NCBI GenBank assembly: GCA_903904815.1
Contig: CAIVDU010000113.1
Span: 1-32,204 of the forward strand
Direction: 5' to 3'
DNA: 32,204 nucleotides
Source of the DNA: an uncultured Armatimonadota bacterium
GTDB lineage: Bacteria > Armatimonadota > Fimbriimonadia > Fimbriimonadales > Fimbriimonadaceae
In this document: positions 23,658 to 31,865 of the stretch, one piece after another
How positions within the stretch are numbered: position 1 is the first letter of the stretch
How the letters are laid out: every line of letters starts with the position of its first letter
Made by a program: the position numbers and the translations under genes
The notes under the pieces: model-generated
Told to the model about the DNA's origin: nothing
Seen by the model: only the letters and a program-made list of their open reading frames with translations
Database searches by the model: none

Positions 23658-24001
23658 GCGATCAAAGACGCCCATTTCGATTAGGCAGCTTAGATCGTCT
23701 TAAGTTGGCGCCCCGGGGCCCATGGAGCGGAGCGGCTGAGTGAAGGTGCTCAACAGCCATTGCGCCCTACGACAGGTCGATGGGGCAGCCCAGCAGTCAG
23801 GTTCAAAAAACCCTGAATCTTCTCGAAATCGTGGCAACGTCAGTAACCAGCCGTGACTATCAACGTAGGAATCTCATCCAAGAATCGGACCTTTAGTTCT
23901 GAACCTGCCACGTTTTTGTGTCGCATCGCATGTTTCTGCTCCTAGGCTAAGCTCTCCCTCAGCGACCCCCGAAGAGGCGCCCGGTACACTCTCACTCTCC
24001 C
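23658..24001. other. Non-coding gap between the S9 peptidase and metG genes
   Basis: No supported gene was found on either strand, and I recognised no tRNA, tmRNA, SRP RNA or riboswitch. GCCCCGGGGC near 23712 is a short palindrome. GTCAGGTTCAAAAAACCCTGA near 23799 can form a weak hairpin. A TACACT box at 23985-23990 lies 11 nt before metG and is a possible promoter element. Confidence 0.5.
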
Positions 24002-25951
24002 ATGCCGAAGACCACGTTTATCACGACGCCGATCTACTACGTGAACTCGGTGCCCCACATTGGCACTGCGCTCACCACGATCGTGGCCGACATTACGGCT
24101 CGCTTCTTTCGCATGCAGGGTCGAGAAGTCTTCTTGCTCACTGGCACCGACGAGAACGGACAGAAGGTCAAAGAAGCGGCCGACAAAGCCGGAAAAGACC
24201 CTCACGCATTCGTCGATGAGATCTCAGCCAAATTCCGAGAAGTCTTCCCTGGACTTTTCGTCGAATACGACGACTTTATCCGAACCACCGAACCGCGACA
24301 CCACGCGGCTACTCAAGCTTTCTTCAAGCTTCTTCAGGACCGGGGCCACATCTACGCGGGTCGCTATGAAGGCTGGTACGACGTCTCGAGTGAAACGTTT
24401 TTTAAGGAAGCTGATCTCGTAGACGGCAAATCTCCCGACGGCAATGAAGTCCGCTGGGTCTCGGAAGAAAACTACTTCTTCCGAATGAGCACCTTCGCCG
24501 AGCCACTCCTCGCTCACATTGAGGCAAATCCGACGTTTATCCTCCCCGAGTCGAGAAAGAACGAGGTCGTCAGCTTCATAAAGCAGGGGCTGAGGGACGT
24601 CTGCATTTCTCGCCAGAACCAAGGGTGGGGCATTCCCGTGCCCGGTGACGATCGTCAAGTCGTCTACGTTTGGTTCGACGCTCTCATCAACTACATCACC
24701 GCCCTCGGCTGGCCAAACGGTGACTGGGAATCTCGGTGGCCCGCAGAAGTTCAGTGGATGGGAAAGGACATCCTCACCCGGTTCCACGCCACGCTTTGGC
24801 CAGCGATGCTCCTCGGAGCCGGCATTCCCCTGCCAAAGACACTCGTCGGTCACGCGTGGCTACTCATGGGTGGCGAAAAGATTTCGAAGTCCAAGGGAAA
24901 TGTCGTTGCGCCCCTGGACCTGGCCGCCGAACTCGCCACTCGATCGGGATGCTCGAATGACGTGGCCGTCGATGCGGTGCGGTACTACGTCACCGTCAAC
25001 CTTCCCTATGAGAGCGATACTGTCTTCACCCAAGACGACTTCGACAAGCGGTACAACAGCGACCTCGCAAACGACCTCGGAAATGCGCTCAATCGGTCCC
25101 TTGCAATGTCACAGAAATTTGTGGCCGGCATCGTTCCCCAGGCCGACGCGGAAACAGAAGCTGTGGAAGCGATCACTCTCGCTATTTCAAAATACGAGAA
25201 GGCGTTCGAGACCTATCACCTTGACCATGCCGCCGATGCGGCAATCGGCCTCATACGATTTCTAAACAAGTACATCGACACGAGAGCTCCTTGGGCACTG
25301 GCAAAGGCAAATGACCCGGCGCTCAACGGCGTCCTCGTTTCGATGCTCCTATGCTTGAGGGCATCTGAGGGCCTCATCCGGCCCATCATGCCAAAGACTG
25401 CCGACCGTATCGCAAAACAACTTGGGTTGGGACCCCTCCTCGAATGGAAGGCTATCGGTACGGCCGCCTCGCTGCCCCCCGGCACCCAGCTCCAAGTGCC
25501 CCAGCCGATTTTTCCGCGTCTGGAACTCGTCAAGACGCCAATGCCCCCTAAAGAGAAGAAGCCAATGCCCGAAACCACACCGACTGCCAAGCCTTCCGTC
25601 GCCCCGGCCGATCCAGCTTCCGTGGAAATGATCTCGATCGAGGATTTCGTTAAGGTGAAGCTTAAGATTGGCCGCGTGCTGGAAGCGGAACCGATCGATG
25701 GTTCCGATAAACTTCTGAAACTCCAGGTCGTAATCGGCGAGGAGCGACGCCAAATCGTGGCTGGCATCAAAGCCAACTACTCGCCGGAGGACCTCATCGG
25801 TCGCCAGGTAGTCGTCTGCGTGAATCTGAAGCCGGCCAGACTTCGGGGAGTCGAAAGCCAAGGAATGCTCCTCGCCGCAACCGATAAAGAAGGTGGGGCC
25901 ATTCTATTGCAACCGGAACACGAAGCCCCCGACGGTACGTCCGTGAAGTAG
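24002..25951 (+). CDS. metG: Methionyl-tRNA synthetase
   Basis: MetG charges tRNA-Met. The 649-residue protein has the class I signatures PHIGT (His19-Gly21, the HIGH box) and KISKS (293-297), with YYVNSVPHIG and TGTDENGQKV as expected. The connective-peptide region (GWYDVSSETFF ... EENYFFRMS) lacks the zinc-binding cysteines, placing it with the zinc-free type. After a Pro/Lys/Thr-rich linker (about residues 515-545), a C-terminal EMAP/Trbp111-like tRNA-binding domain follows (DFVKVKLKIGRVLEAE ... NLKPARLRGVESQGM). This domain usually mediates dimerisation and tRNA binding. A hairpin with a T6 run lies after the gene. Confidence 0.96.
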   Translation: MPKTTFITTPIYYVNSVPHIGTALTTIVADITARFFRMQGREVFLLTGTDENGQKVKEAADKAGKDPHAFVDEISAKFREVFPGLFVEYDDFIRTTEPRHHAATQAFFKLLQDRGHIYAGRYEGWYDVSSETFFKEADLVDGKSPDGNEVRWVSEENYFFRMSTFAEPLLAHIEANPTFILPESRKNEVVSFIKQGLRDVCISRQNQGWGIPVPGDDRQVVYVWFDALINYITALGWPNGDWESRWPAEVQWMGKDILTRFHATLWPAMLLGAGIPLPKTLVGHAWLLMGGEKISKSKGNVVAPLDLAAELATRSGCSNDVAVDAVRYYVTVNLPYESDTVFTQDDFDKRYNSDLANDLGNALNRSLAMSQKFVAGIVPQADAETEAVEAITLAISKYEKAFETYHLDHAADAAIGLIRFLNKYIDTRAPWALAKANDPALNGVLVSMLLCLRASEGLIRPIMPKTADRIAKQLGLGPLLEWKAIGTAASLPPGTQLQVPQPIFPRLELVKTPMPPKEKKPMPETTPTAKPSVAPADPASVEMISIEDFVKVKLKIGRVLEAEPIDGSDKLLKLQVVIGEERRQIVAGIKANYSPEDLIGRQVVVCVNLKPARLRGVESQGMLLAATDKEGGAILLQPEHEAPDGTSVK

Positions 25952-25958
25952 CCAGATT

Positions 25959-25993
25959 GACGACCGAACGTCAAGGTCGTCCTAACCTTTTTT
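25959..25993 (+). terminator. Probable terminator after metG
   Basis: GACGACC (25959-25965) pairs with GGTCGTC (25975-25981). A T6 run at 25988-25993 follows after six bases. An alternative smaller stem (AAGGT/ACCTT, 25973-25989) runs directly into the T-tract. Either way it separates metG from the GGDEF gene. Confidence 0.5.
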
Positions 25994-26007
25994 AGCCGAG
26001 ATCGATT

Positions 26008-27123
26008 GTGCATCCGAAGAACTTGCTGGAGGAACTCTTTACGAGCGTCCTGGTGGTTAACCACCAGGGCGATATCGTCGCCAGCCATGGGAACCCTCTA
26101 GACGCGCAAAATGTGTTCGATTCGGTAAGGCTTTCACCCTTGGCGCCGCGACTCCGTGCAGCTCAATCAGGGTCGGGATTCGATTCTGTGCTCTCGACCG
26201 GAAATTGCCAACTTTCATTCCGATGCGTGACTATCGACCAAGGCTTTATTCTTTCGATTTGGGAGGCTCCTCACGTAGTGGAGCATTTCGGCGGAAATGC
26301 AGCAGACTCGGTAGCCGTCCAGTTCCTTGAAAACAACCTTGGACAGGGCACATGGCGCGTCACCGAGGGGAAGGTTGTCGCCGCCAACAGTTGGCTCCGA
26401 CAGTGGCTCGAATTGGACGACGAGGATCTTAGTGGACGCTCGGTAGACGAATTCCTCGTTTCCAAGAGTGCGATCTCAACGAGTTCGTACGAAGGCTCGT
26501 TCAGAACCGCGAAAGGCGCGAGTAAGTGCGCGAAAGTCAACCATATCGCGACGACTGACGAACACGGTCGCGTCTGCGGAACGTTGGAGGTGATTCTCGA
26601 TCAGTCCATAGAGTCACGGGACAGAGAAACTCGAGCCAAGGAAGCAAAGGAAGCCTCGGCCCTTGCAAGACTCGATGGCCTGACCGGACTCGGCAATCGA
26701 CTCGCGTTTCATGAGAGTCTCGGCCAGCTTCAGGATGGAACGCGACACTTCGGGGTGATTGCCGCCGACATCGATTCCTTCAAGTCTCTGACTGAGCCCC
26801 ACGACACCTTACTCGGTGATCGCGCGTTGAAGGAAGTGGCTCGTCGGATTCGCACGTGCATTCGCCGACAGGACACAGCCGCTCGCCTTGGACGGGATGA
26901 ATTTGCGGTGCTTATTGCCAATGCGTCCGTCAGCACTCTCGAAGAAGTGGCCTACAGAATCGAATCGCAGCTCAACTTCGATATGGGTCTGGACGGCGAG
27001 ACTCCGGTCCGGTTCAACGTCTCAATCGGGGCAGCCCACTCTTCCGAGGGCCGAGCAAACGTCTTTAGGTCGGCTTACCAAGCCATGCAGCGAAGAAAAA
27101 GAGATCGAAAGTCGCGTCGATAA
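26008..27123 (+). CDS. GGDEF-domain protein with degenerate active site
   Basis: The 371-residue protein has an N-terminal region of about 220 residues that looks PAS-like (LVVNHQGDIVASHGNP; WRVTEGKVVAANSWLRQWL). A short charged helix (RETRAKEAKEAS) leads into a GGDEF domain from about residue 220 (LARLDGLTGLGNR). Canonical diguanylate cyclases make cyclic di-GMP. Here the signature is GRDEF, and the DxDxFKxxND-x-x-GHxxGD block reads DIDSFKSLTE followed by PHDTLLGD, so the guanine-binding Asn and the following Asp/Gly/His are changed. Activity is therefore doubtful, and it may sense or bind nucleotides instead. The start is a GTG at 26008 with no clear ribosome site. The M48 protease gene begins 5 nt after its stop codon, so the two are probably co-transcribed. 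Confidence 0.82.
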   Translation: MHPKNLLEELFTSVLVVNHQGDIVASHGNPLDAQNVFDSVRLSPLAPRLRAAQSGSGFDSVLSTGNCQLSFRCVTIDQGFILSIWEAPHVVEHFGGNAADSVAVQFLENNLGQGTWRVTEGKVVAANSWLRQWLELDDEDLSGRSVDEFLVSKSAISTSSYEGSFRTAKGASKCAKVNHIATTDEHGRVCGTLEVILDQSIESRDRETRAKEAKEASALARLDGLTGLGNRLAFHESLGQLQDGTRHFGVIAADIDSFKSLTEPHDTLLGDRALKEVARRIRTCIRRQDTAARLGRDEFAVLIANASVSTLEEVAYRIESQLNFDMGLDGETPVRFNVSIGAAHSSEGRANVFRSAYQAMQRRKRDRKSRR

Positions 27124-27127
27124 GCAA

Positions 27128-28117
27128 ATGTCGGCGGAAACTAGACGGATGGCTCGGACGCGAAAAACGCGAACTCTTCAAGAGCAGGTTTCTGCGAACA
27201 AGAACGCGAGCAGGCTGTACGCGTTGCTGTTAATTGCGTTCCTGGCCCTGCTGGGAACCACTCTGGTCGGAACCTTTGCTCCCGAAGAATGGTACTGGGG
27301 GACGATTGGGTCCGTCGCTCTAGGAGCGATAGTCGCCCTGACTGCCGACTTTGGCGGTGCGGACATCGTGCTCTCCATTTCACGGGCTCGCCCGGCGACT
27401 CCCGAAGAAGACCGAGTCCTTCAAAACGTGGTCGAGGAGATGGCTCTCGCCGCCGGAGTTCCTGTTCCCCTGATCTATGTCATTGATGATCCGGCACTCA
27501 ACGCATTTGCGACTGGTCCCAGTCCAGAGCATGCGGTCATTGCCGTGACCTCCGGACTTCTCGCAAAGCTAGATCGAGACGAACTGCAAGGAGTCGTCGC
27601 CCATGAGATGGGACACATTCGAAACTTCGATATCCAGTTCATGACCCGCATGACCCTGATCGCTGGTCTGATCCCGTTAATCGCCGACCTTCTCCTGAGA
27701 CTGCGATGGTTCGGAATTGGTCGTGGTCGGCATGGCGGCCGGCATGGAAGTAACTTCGGAGCAATTTTCTTAGTGGTAGGGCTATTACTGGCTGTCCTGG
27801 CTCCCCTCGGCTCAATGCTTCTGACCTTGGCCGTAAGCCGCAAAAGGGAGTTCTTGGCGGATGCAACCGCAGCTGAACTGACGCGCTATCCCGAGGGCTT
27901 GGCCCGGGCTCTTGCCAAGCTCGGAAGCGAGGGGCAATCGAAGGCTTTTTCAAATCGAGCAACCCAACACCTCTTCATCGTGAACCCGTTAAGTTCTGGA
28001 ACAAAGAAATCTCGCCTCTTTCAAACTCACCCTTCGATCGAGGAACGAATTGCCGCCTTACAAAACCTCATGGGACAGTTTCCTTCGCCCAACTCCACGG
28101 ATACGTCTCGCGCTTAA
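27128..28117 (+). CDS. M48-family (HtpX-like) membrane zinc metalloprotease
   Basis: The 329-residue protein has two N-terminal hydrophobic segments (LYALLLIAFLALLGTTLVGTF; WGTIGSVALGAIVALTA) and two more in the middle. The zinc site is HEMGH (His159, Glu160, His163) with the third ligand Glu241 in REFLADATA, the M48B/HtpX arrangement. HtpX-type proteases degrade damaged membrane proteins. A His/Gly/Arg-rich loop (GIGRGRHGGRHGSNFG) follows the third segment and is unusual. The start is taken as ATG 27128, directly after the GGDEF gene, although ATG 27149 is possible. An ATG far upstream in this frame would overlap the GGDEF gene and is unlikely. It converges with yraN, leaving only 4 nt between stop codons. 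Confidence 0.9.
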   Translation: MSAETRRMARTRKTRTLQEQVSANKNASRLYALLLIAFLALLGTTLVGTFAPEEWYWGTIGSVALGAIVALTADFGGADIVLSISRARPATPEEDRVLQNVVEEMALAAGVPVPLIYVIDDPALNAFATGPSPEHAVIAVTSGLLAKLDRDELQGVVAHEMGHIRNFDIQFMTRMTLIAGLIPLIADLLLRLRWFGIGRGRHGGRHGSNFGAIFLVVGLLLAVLAPLGSMLLTLAVSRKREFLADATAAELTRYPEGLARALAKLGSEGQSKAFSNRATQHLFIVNPLSSGTKKSRLFQTHPSIEERIAALQNLMGQFPSPNSTDTSRA

Positions 28118-28121
28118 CTTC

Positions 28122-28463
28122 CTAAACAAACGCGCGTTCGTAGTGCCGGATGCCATCTAAATCAATGGCAATGAGGTCAAATCGGTGAGGCCGGTCAAGA
28201 CTACCCGTGTCCAAGAGATAGGCGTCCGCCGCTTTTCGGAGTCGGGCAAGCTTTTTTGGTCCAACCGCTTCCTCAGGAACATAGCCGACCGTGTTCCGCA
28301 GCTTAACTTCCACAAACACGATTTCATCGCCGTCTAAGGCTACGAGGTCCAGCTCTCCCTGACGCACCGCGTATCGCCTTGTGATCAAGGTCAATCCCTT
28401 GGCGATCAGGAACTCCGCTGCACGATCCTCAGCCGCTTGACCTACTCTTCGAAGGTTAGACAT
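28122..28463 (-). CDS. YraN / UPF0102 family endonuclease-like protein
   Basis: The 113-residue protein matches the YraN (UPF0102) family. It has [13 protein letters not shown], then [28 protein letters not shown], whose Glu/Asp/Glu-x-Lys pattern is that of Holliday-junction-resolvase-like nucleases. The cellular role is not established. It is the last gene of a four-gene minus-strand operon. Its start codon lies 22 nt inside the end of rnhB, an order (rnhB then yraN) seen in many bacteria. The length is normal for the family. Confidence 0.9.
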   Translation of the reverse strand: MSNLRRVGQAAEDRAAEFLIAKGLTLITRRYAVRQGELDLVALDGDEIVFVEVKLRNTVGYVPEEAVGPKKLARLRKAADAYLLDTGSLDRPHRFDLIAIDLDGIRHYERAFV

Positions 28464-29074
28464 GGCTGCAGAAATGCTCGAACCGGGCCAAAGGACTTGC
28501 GGTGGATCCTGCAGGGCCCCAGTTTCGAAAGCGCGGCAAGATGCTCTGGTGTCGGGTATCCAAAATGCTTTTCAAACCCGTACCCGGGAAACTCATCTGC
28601 GAGTTCCACCATCAGCGCATCTCGGGTGGTCTTGGCCAAAATGCTGGCCGCCGCGATGCAAGCGAATTTTCCGTCCCCCTTCACTACCGCTTCACCCGGA
28701 TAGGGCAACCCCACGGGAACCCGATTTCCATCAATGTAGACGCGAGTGATTGGCCCTGGCAACGCGCATACCGCCCGTGCCATAGCCTCCATACTCGCGT
28801 GCAAGATATTGATTCGATCAATCTCCTCAACCGAACCGAGTTCAACATGAAAGATTGCCCTGGCCCTTATTCGGTCAGCGAGCGCGTCCCTTTGAGAGGC
28901 GTCAAGCTTCTTGGAATCGTCGATTCCGATAAGGTCAAAGCCATCCGGTAGGATCACCGCCGCCGCCAACACCGGACCGGCCAAAGGACCACGTCCCGCC
29001 TCGTCGGCGCCCGCACATCCCGAGTGGTGCGCTAGAGTCGAACTTGCTCGTCGATCCTTCATCGCCCTCTCCAT
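28442..29074 (-). CDS. rnhB: Ribonuclease HII
   Basis: RNase HII removes ribonucleotides from DNA-RNA hybrids. The 210-residue protein has the active-site motif [14 protein letters not shown] (Asp24, Glu25), [15 protein letters not shown] with a further catalytic-type Asp, and the SILAKTTRD and GYPTPEHL segments of the family. Its ATG overlaps the lipB stop codon (TAATG). A second in-frame ATG four codons on is also possible. It overlaps yraN downstream. Confidence 0.95.
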   Translation of the reverse strand: MERAMKDRRASSTLAHHSGCAGADEAGRGPLAGPVLAAAVILPDGFDLIGIDDSKKLDASQRDALADRIRARAIFHVELGSVEEIDRINILHASMEAMARAVCALPGPITRVYIDGNRVPVGLPYPGEAVVKGDGKFACIAAASILAKTTRDALMVELADEFPGYGFEKHFGYPTPEHLAALSKLGPCRIHRKSFGPVRAFLQPCLTFEE

Positions 29075-29703
29075 TAGCCAAAAAGTTCGATGAACGCGTC
29101 GACTATCCGCGTCTTGGCTTCTTCGGTCGTCACACGTCGTCCCAGCTCTTGGGAAATCGACGTCACCCCGTATCCCTTAATGCCACATGGAACGATCAGT
29201 CCAAACGGACCCAAATCGTTGTCGCAGTTGAGCGCCAATCCATGCATGCTCACCCACTTTCGGATCTTGATCCCAATCGCCGCGATCTTTCGATCGCCGA
29301 CCCAGACACCGGTGTGCGGAGGAAATCGGCGGGCCTCGATCCCAAAATCGCTTAGGGCCACGATGATCGCTTCTTCAATGTTTCGTAACCACTTATGAAG
29401 ATCCCTCTCGATCTCATTGAGGTCAAAAATCGGGTACGCCACTAGCTGTCCAGGGCCGTGAAAAGTTACATCGCCTCCTCGATCGGTTCGATGTACCTCG
29501 ATGCCTTTCTCCGCGTAAGCTTCCAGAGGCAGCAGCAGATTGTCGGCATGGAAATCGGCTCCAAGCGTCAACACCGGATCGTGTTCGACCAGCAGAAGGG
29601 TGCTGCTTTGGTGCTTTTCAACCACCTTCTCTAGAAGAGCGGTTTGTAATTCCAGCGCCTCCCCATAAGGGAGTCGCCCTAGGTCCTTTACGAGAAACTG
29701 CAT
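29074..29703 (-). CDS. lipB: Octanoyl-ACP:protein octanoyltransferase (LipB)
   Basis: LipB moves octanoyl groups from acyl carrier protein to lipoyl domains, the first step of lipoate assembly. The 209-residue protein shows [17 protein letters not shown] (75-91), and the Lys146 (KIAAIGIK) and Cys173 (LIVPCGI) pair that forms the catalytic dyad, plus [10 protein letters not shown]. The start overlaps the upstream cyclase-like gene stop codon by 1 nt (TGATG), and rnhB overlaps its end. lipA is not in the window. Confidence 0.95.
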   Translation of the reverse strand: MQFLVKDLGRLPYGEALELQTALLEKVVEKHQSSTLLLVEHDPVLTLGADFHADNLLLPLEAYAEKGIEVHRTDRGGDVTFHGPGQLVAYPIFDLNEIERDLHKWLRNIEEAIIVALSDFGIEARRFPPHTGVWVGDRKIAAIGIKIRKWVSMHGLALNCDNDLGPFGLIVPCGIKGYGVTSISQELGRRVTTEEAKTRIVDAFIELFG

Positions 29704-31460
29704 CAGTCTTCAAGTGGGTTGAGGGCCAGCGCGACCCCATGTCCGTCCACGGTTTTTGCCAGCGGGATGAACTCCTGATCCTCCAATACGGTTGCGACGT
29801 CGTCCGTCACCGCTATTCCAGACACCGGAGCCGCTGCCTGAACATGAGCGGCGATATCGATCACCTCTGTAAATACTACTTCGTCTAGTTCACCGGCGAC
29901 CTGTCCCACATGCAGTCCAATCCGCAAGCGAAAAGGGGTCGGCAACCGATTCTCTTCCTGATTGAACCGAGCGAGGTCCGTCTGAATTCGGCGTGCCGCT
30001 TGAAAAGCTTGACGACAATCGCGGAACGCCACGACCGCCCCGTCGCCAGCCGTGCTATGGACTCGCCCACCAAATTTCTTGCATGTTGAGTCGATCCACT
30101 CCTGGTACTCACGGAATGAATATTCGACCGCAAGCGGGTCGGCCTGAGCCTTCATTTCACTGCTCTTCGCCGCGTCAACGCTTAGCACGCACACGATCGT
30201 TCGGTGGTCGGACAATCGCCATTGGATGCGGAGCATCTCCGCCACAATCGTTGTCTGATCGTTCTGCCGCAGGCTCTCAGAGCGCATCAAGTTGGTCTGC
30301 ATCTTCGCACCGACTTGGGAAATTTGAGCGAGTAAGAACACGACCACTGTGTAAGCCAAATACCACTGGATCAGCGGATCAACCTTAAGGCTGAGGGGAA
30401 GCAGCATAGTCGTAAGTGCAGCCAGCCTCCCCACGAGCGTGTTTAGCAACGCTTCTCGAAATCCTCGGCTGAAAAACCCGATGAAGATGTACACCGGAAC
30501 CAGGAGGAGAACGAAAGTTCCTCGCAGCAGAATAAACAGAAACGATGAGGGCGTTTCGATGCCAGTCGTCTGATACGCGGTTAAAGACGTGAGTACAGCG
30601 GTCGGAAAACTCGCGAGAATTCCGACCACGAAGGAGAACAAGATGGGACGGCGGCGGAAGGCCCGGACCATCCGCCAATGGCTCCAATAAGGTTCATCGC
30701 CTGCGGTCGAGCCACTGTTCTCCAAACGCCCCTGGAGCTCGAAATACCGCTCCAACAACTCCTGACGAGTCATCTGTTCGTCGTGGCGTTCCTCAATCTT
30801 CATGCGCGCCCAGCCGCCCAGGATGGTCACCAGCGCCCCTAGCGCCGCGTAAATGGAAGCGATCACCATGGTGACCACGATGATTCCGAGTTGAAACAGG
30901 AATAACGAGGGGGCGTTATGTTCTCGGTGGTAGGCCGTTACCAGGAACACGATGGCCATCACGACCCACACGAATAACCCTCCTTGCAAGGGGTACCGCA
31001 TCATTCCACGGCGGAAGTAGCACGTCATGTGGAGCAAGAAGGTCACGAACAGCGCCGAAACGGCCAGCACCTCGCCGCCGATTCTCAAATCGATCGGCAC
31101 GATCGATTGTCGAGAGAGGGTCGCCGACATCAACGAGAGCAGCGCGCAGAATGTCACACAAACGAGAGTCGTCCATGCGACAAAAGGAATCGGTTCCGAC
31201 GAGGCGCGATCGAATGCGGCGAGCGATTTTTTGATAACTCGACGCGCAACCGAGAGATCCACCACGAGGTGGAAATGCTGACTCTCGCGTCGGCTCGCCG
31301 GTCCCGCAGAAGCGAGGACCGACCTTACGAAGCTCGGACTGAGACCAAACTGGTCGGCAAGTTCTGCCGGGTTCTTTTTGGCATCTTCCGGGCGCTCTCG
31401 TAGGTGAGCAATCAGAGCGGTGGCGGCCTGCGGCGCGGCCTCGGGCAACTCGGCTGGCAT
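29703..31460 (-). CDS. Membrane protein with class III nucleotidyl cyclase-like domain, atypical residues
   Basis: The 585-residue protein has an N-terminal helix-turn-helix-like segment (AELADQFGLSPSFVRSVLAS, about 32-51). About six transmembrane helices follow (95-380), then a C-terminal class III adenylate/guanylate cyclase homology domain (about 420-585). Both metal-binding aspartates are present: Asp429 (LSVDAAKSS) and Asp473 (STAGDGAVVAF). The transition-state pair normally read as N-x-A-A-R is D535-I-A-A-H539, so both the Asn and the Arg are replaced. Catalysis is therefore doubtful or altered. Ribosome site GAGGA lies 6 nt before the ATG. It heads the operon lipB-rnhB-yraN with overlapping junctions, an odd partner for housekeeping genes. 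Confidence 0.82.
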   Translation of the reverse strand: MPAELPEAAPQAATALIAHLRERPEDAKKNPAELADQFGLSPSFVRSVLASAGPASRRESQHFHLVVDLSVARRVIKKSLAAFDRASSEPIPFVAWTTLVCVTFCALLSLMSATLSRQSIVPIDLRIGGEVLAVSALFVTFLLHMTCYFRRGMMRYPLQGGLFVWVVMAIVFLVTAYHREHNAPSLFLFQLGIIVVTMVIASIYAALGALVTILGGWARMKIEERHDEQMTRQELLERYFELQGRLENSGSTAGDEPYWSHWRMVRAFRRRPILFSFVVGILASFPTAVLTSLTAYQTTGIETPSSFLFILLRGTFVLLLVPVYIFIGFFSRGFREALLNTLVGRLAALTTMLLPLSLKVDPLIQWYLAYTVVVFLLAQISQVGAKMQTNLMRSESLRQNDQTTIVAEMLRIQWRLSDHRTIVCVLSVDAAKSSEMKAQADPLAVEYSFREYQEWIDSTCKKFGGRVHSTAGDGAVVAFRDCRQAFQAARRIQTDLARFNQEENRLPTPFRLRIGLHVGQVAGELDEVVFTEVIDIAAHVQAAAPVSGIAVTDDVATVLEDQEFIPLAKTVDGHGVALALNPLED

Positions 31461-31536
31461 GAGCGTCCTCGATAGGAGAACGCAGACATCTTACTCTCTT
31501 GACCCGCGTCAACAGGGAAGAATAGGCCCGTTAGGC

Positions 31537-31542
31537 CATAAT
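31537..31542 (+). promoter_or_regulatory. -10 box CATAAT of rnpB
   Basis: CATAAT ends 5 nt before the first paired base of RNase P RNA at 31548. This places the transcript start where expected and gives an internal yardstick for the -10 to start distance used to infer leaderless mRNAs here. Confidence 0.55.
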
Positions 31543-31547
31543 CAACT

Positions 31548-31865
31548 GGAGTTGGCTGGGTGACGGCTTCCTGGAAACAGGGGGAGGAAAGTCCGGACTT
31601 CACAGAGCAAGGTGCCCGGCGCAAGTCGGGGCGGGGCGACCCGACGGAAAGTGCCACAGAAACGTAACCGCCGACGGCTTGCCGTCGGTAAGGGTGAAAT
31701 GGTGAGGTAAGAGCTCACCGGCTGCCCGGGTAACCGGCTGGCCGGGCAAACCCCACCTGAAGCAAGACCTAATAGGGAGAGGATGACGCTGCTCGCCGAC
31801 TCTCCGGGTTGGTCGCGTAGATAAATCGTCACACAAAGACAGAATCCGGCTTACAGGCCGACTCC
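31548..31865 (+). ncRNA. rnpB: RNase P RNA (bacterial type A-like)
   Basis: This is the catalytic RNA that trims the 5' ends of tRNA precursors. The 5' end GGAGTTGG (31548-31555) pairs with CCGACTCC (31858-31865) as helix P1. The universally conserved GAGGAAAGTCCGGAC lies near 31585, and ACAGAATCCGGCTTACAG, the 3' conserved block, near 31840. Between them are ACAGAAAC, GGTGAAATGGTG, GTAAGAGCTCACCG and a CTAATAGGGAGAGGATGA stretch of the usual kind. Length (about 318 nt) is within the normal bacterial range. A -10 box precedes it. No T-rich terminator was seen after the 3' end. Confidence 0.96.

Noticed and set aside
23790-23830. Candidate SRP RNA or other structured RNA around GTCAGGTTC
   Set aside because: The conserved GGAAGGAAGCAGC-type apical motif of SRP RNA is absent, and only a weak hairpin forms.
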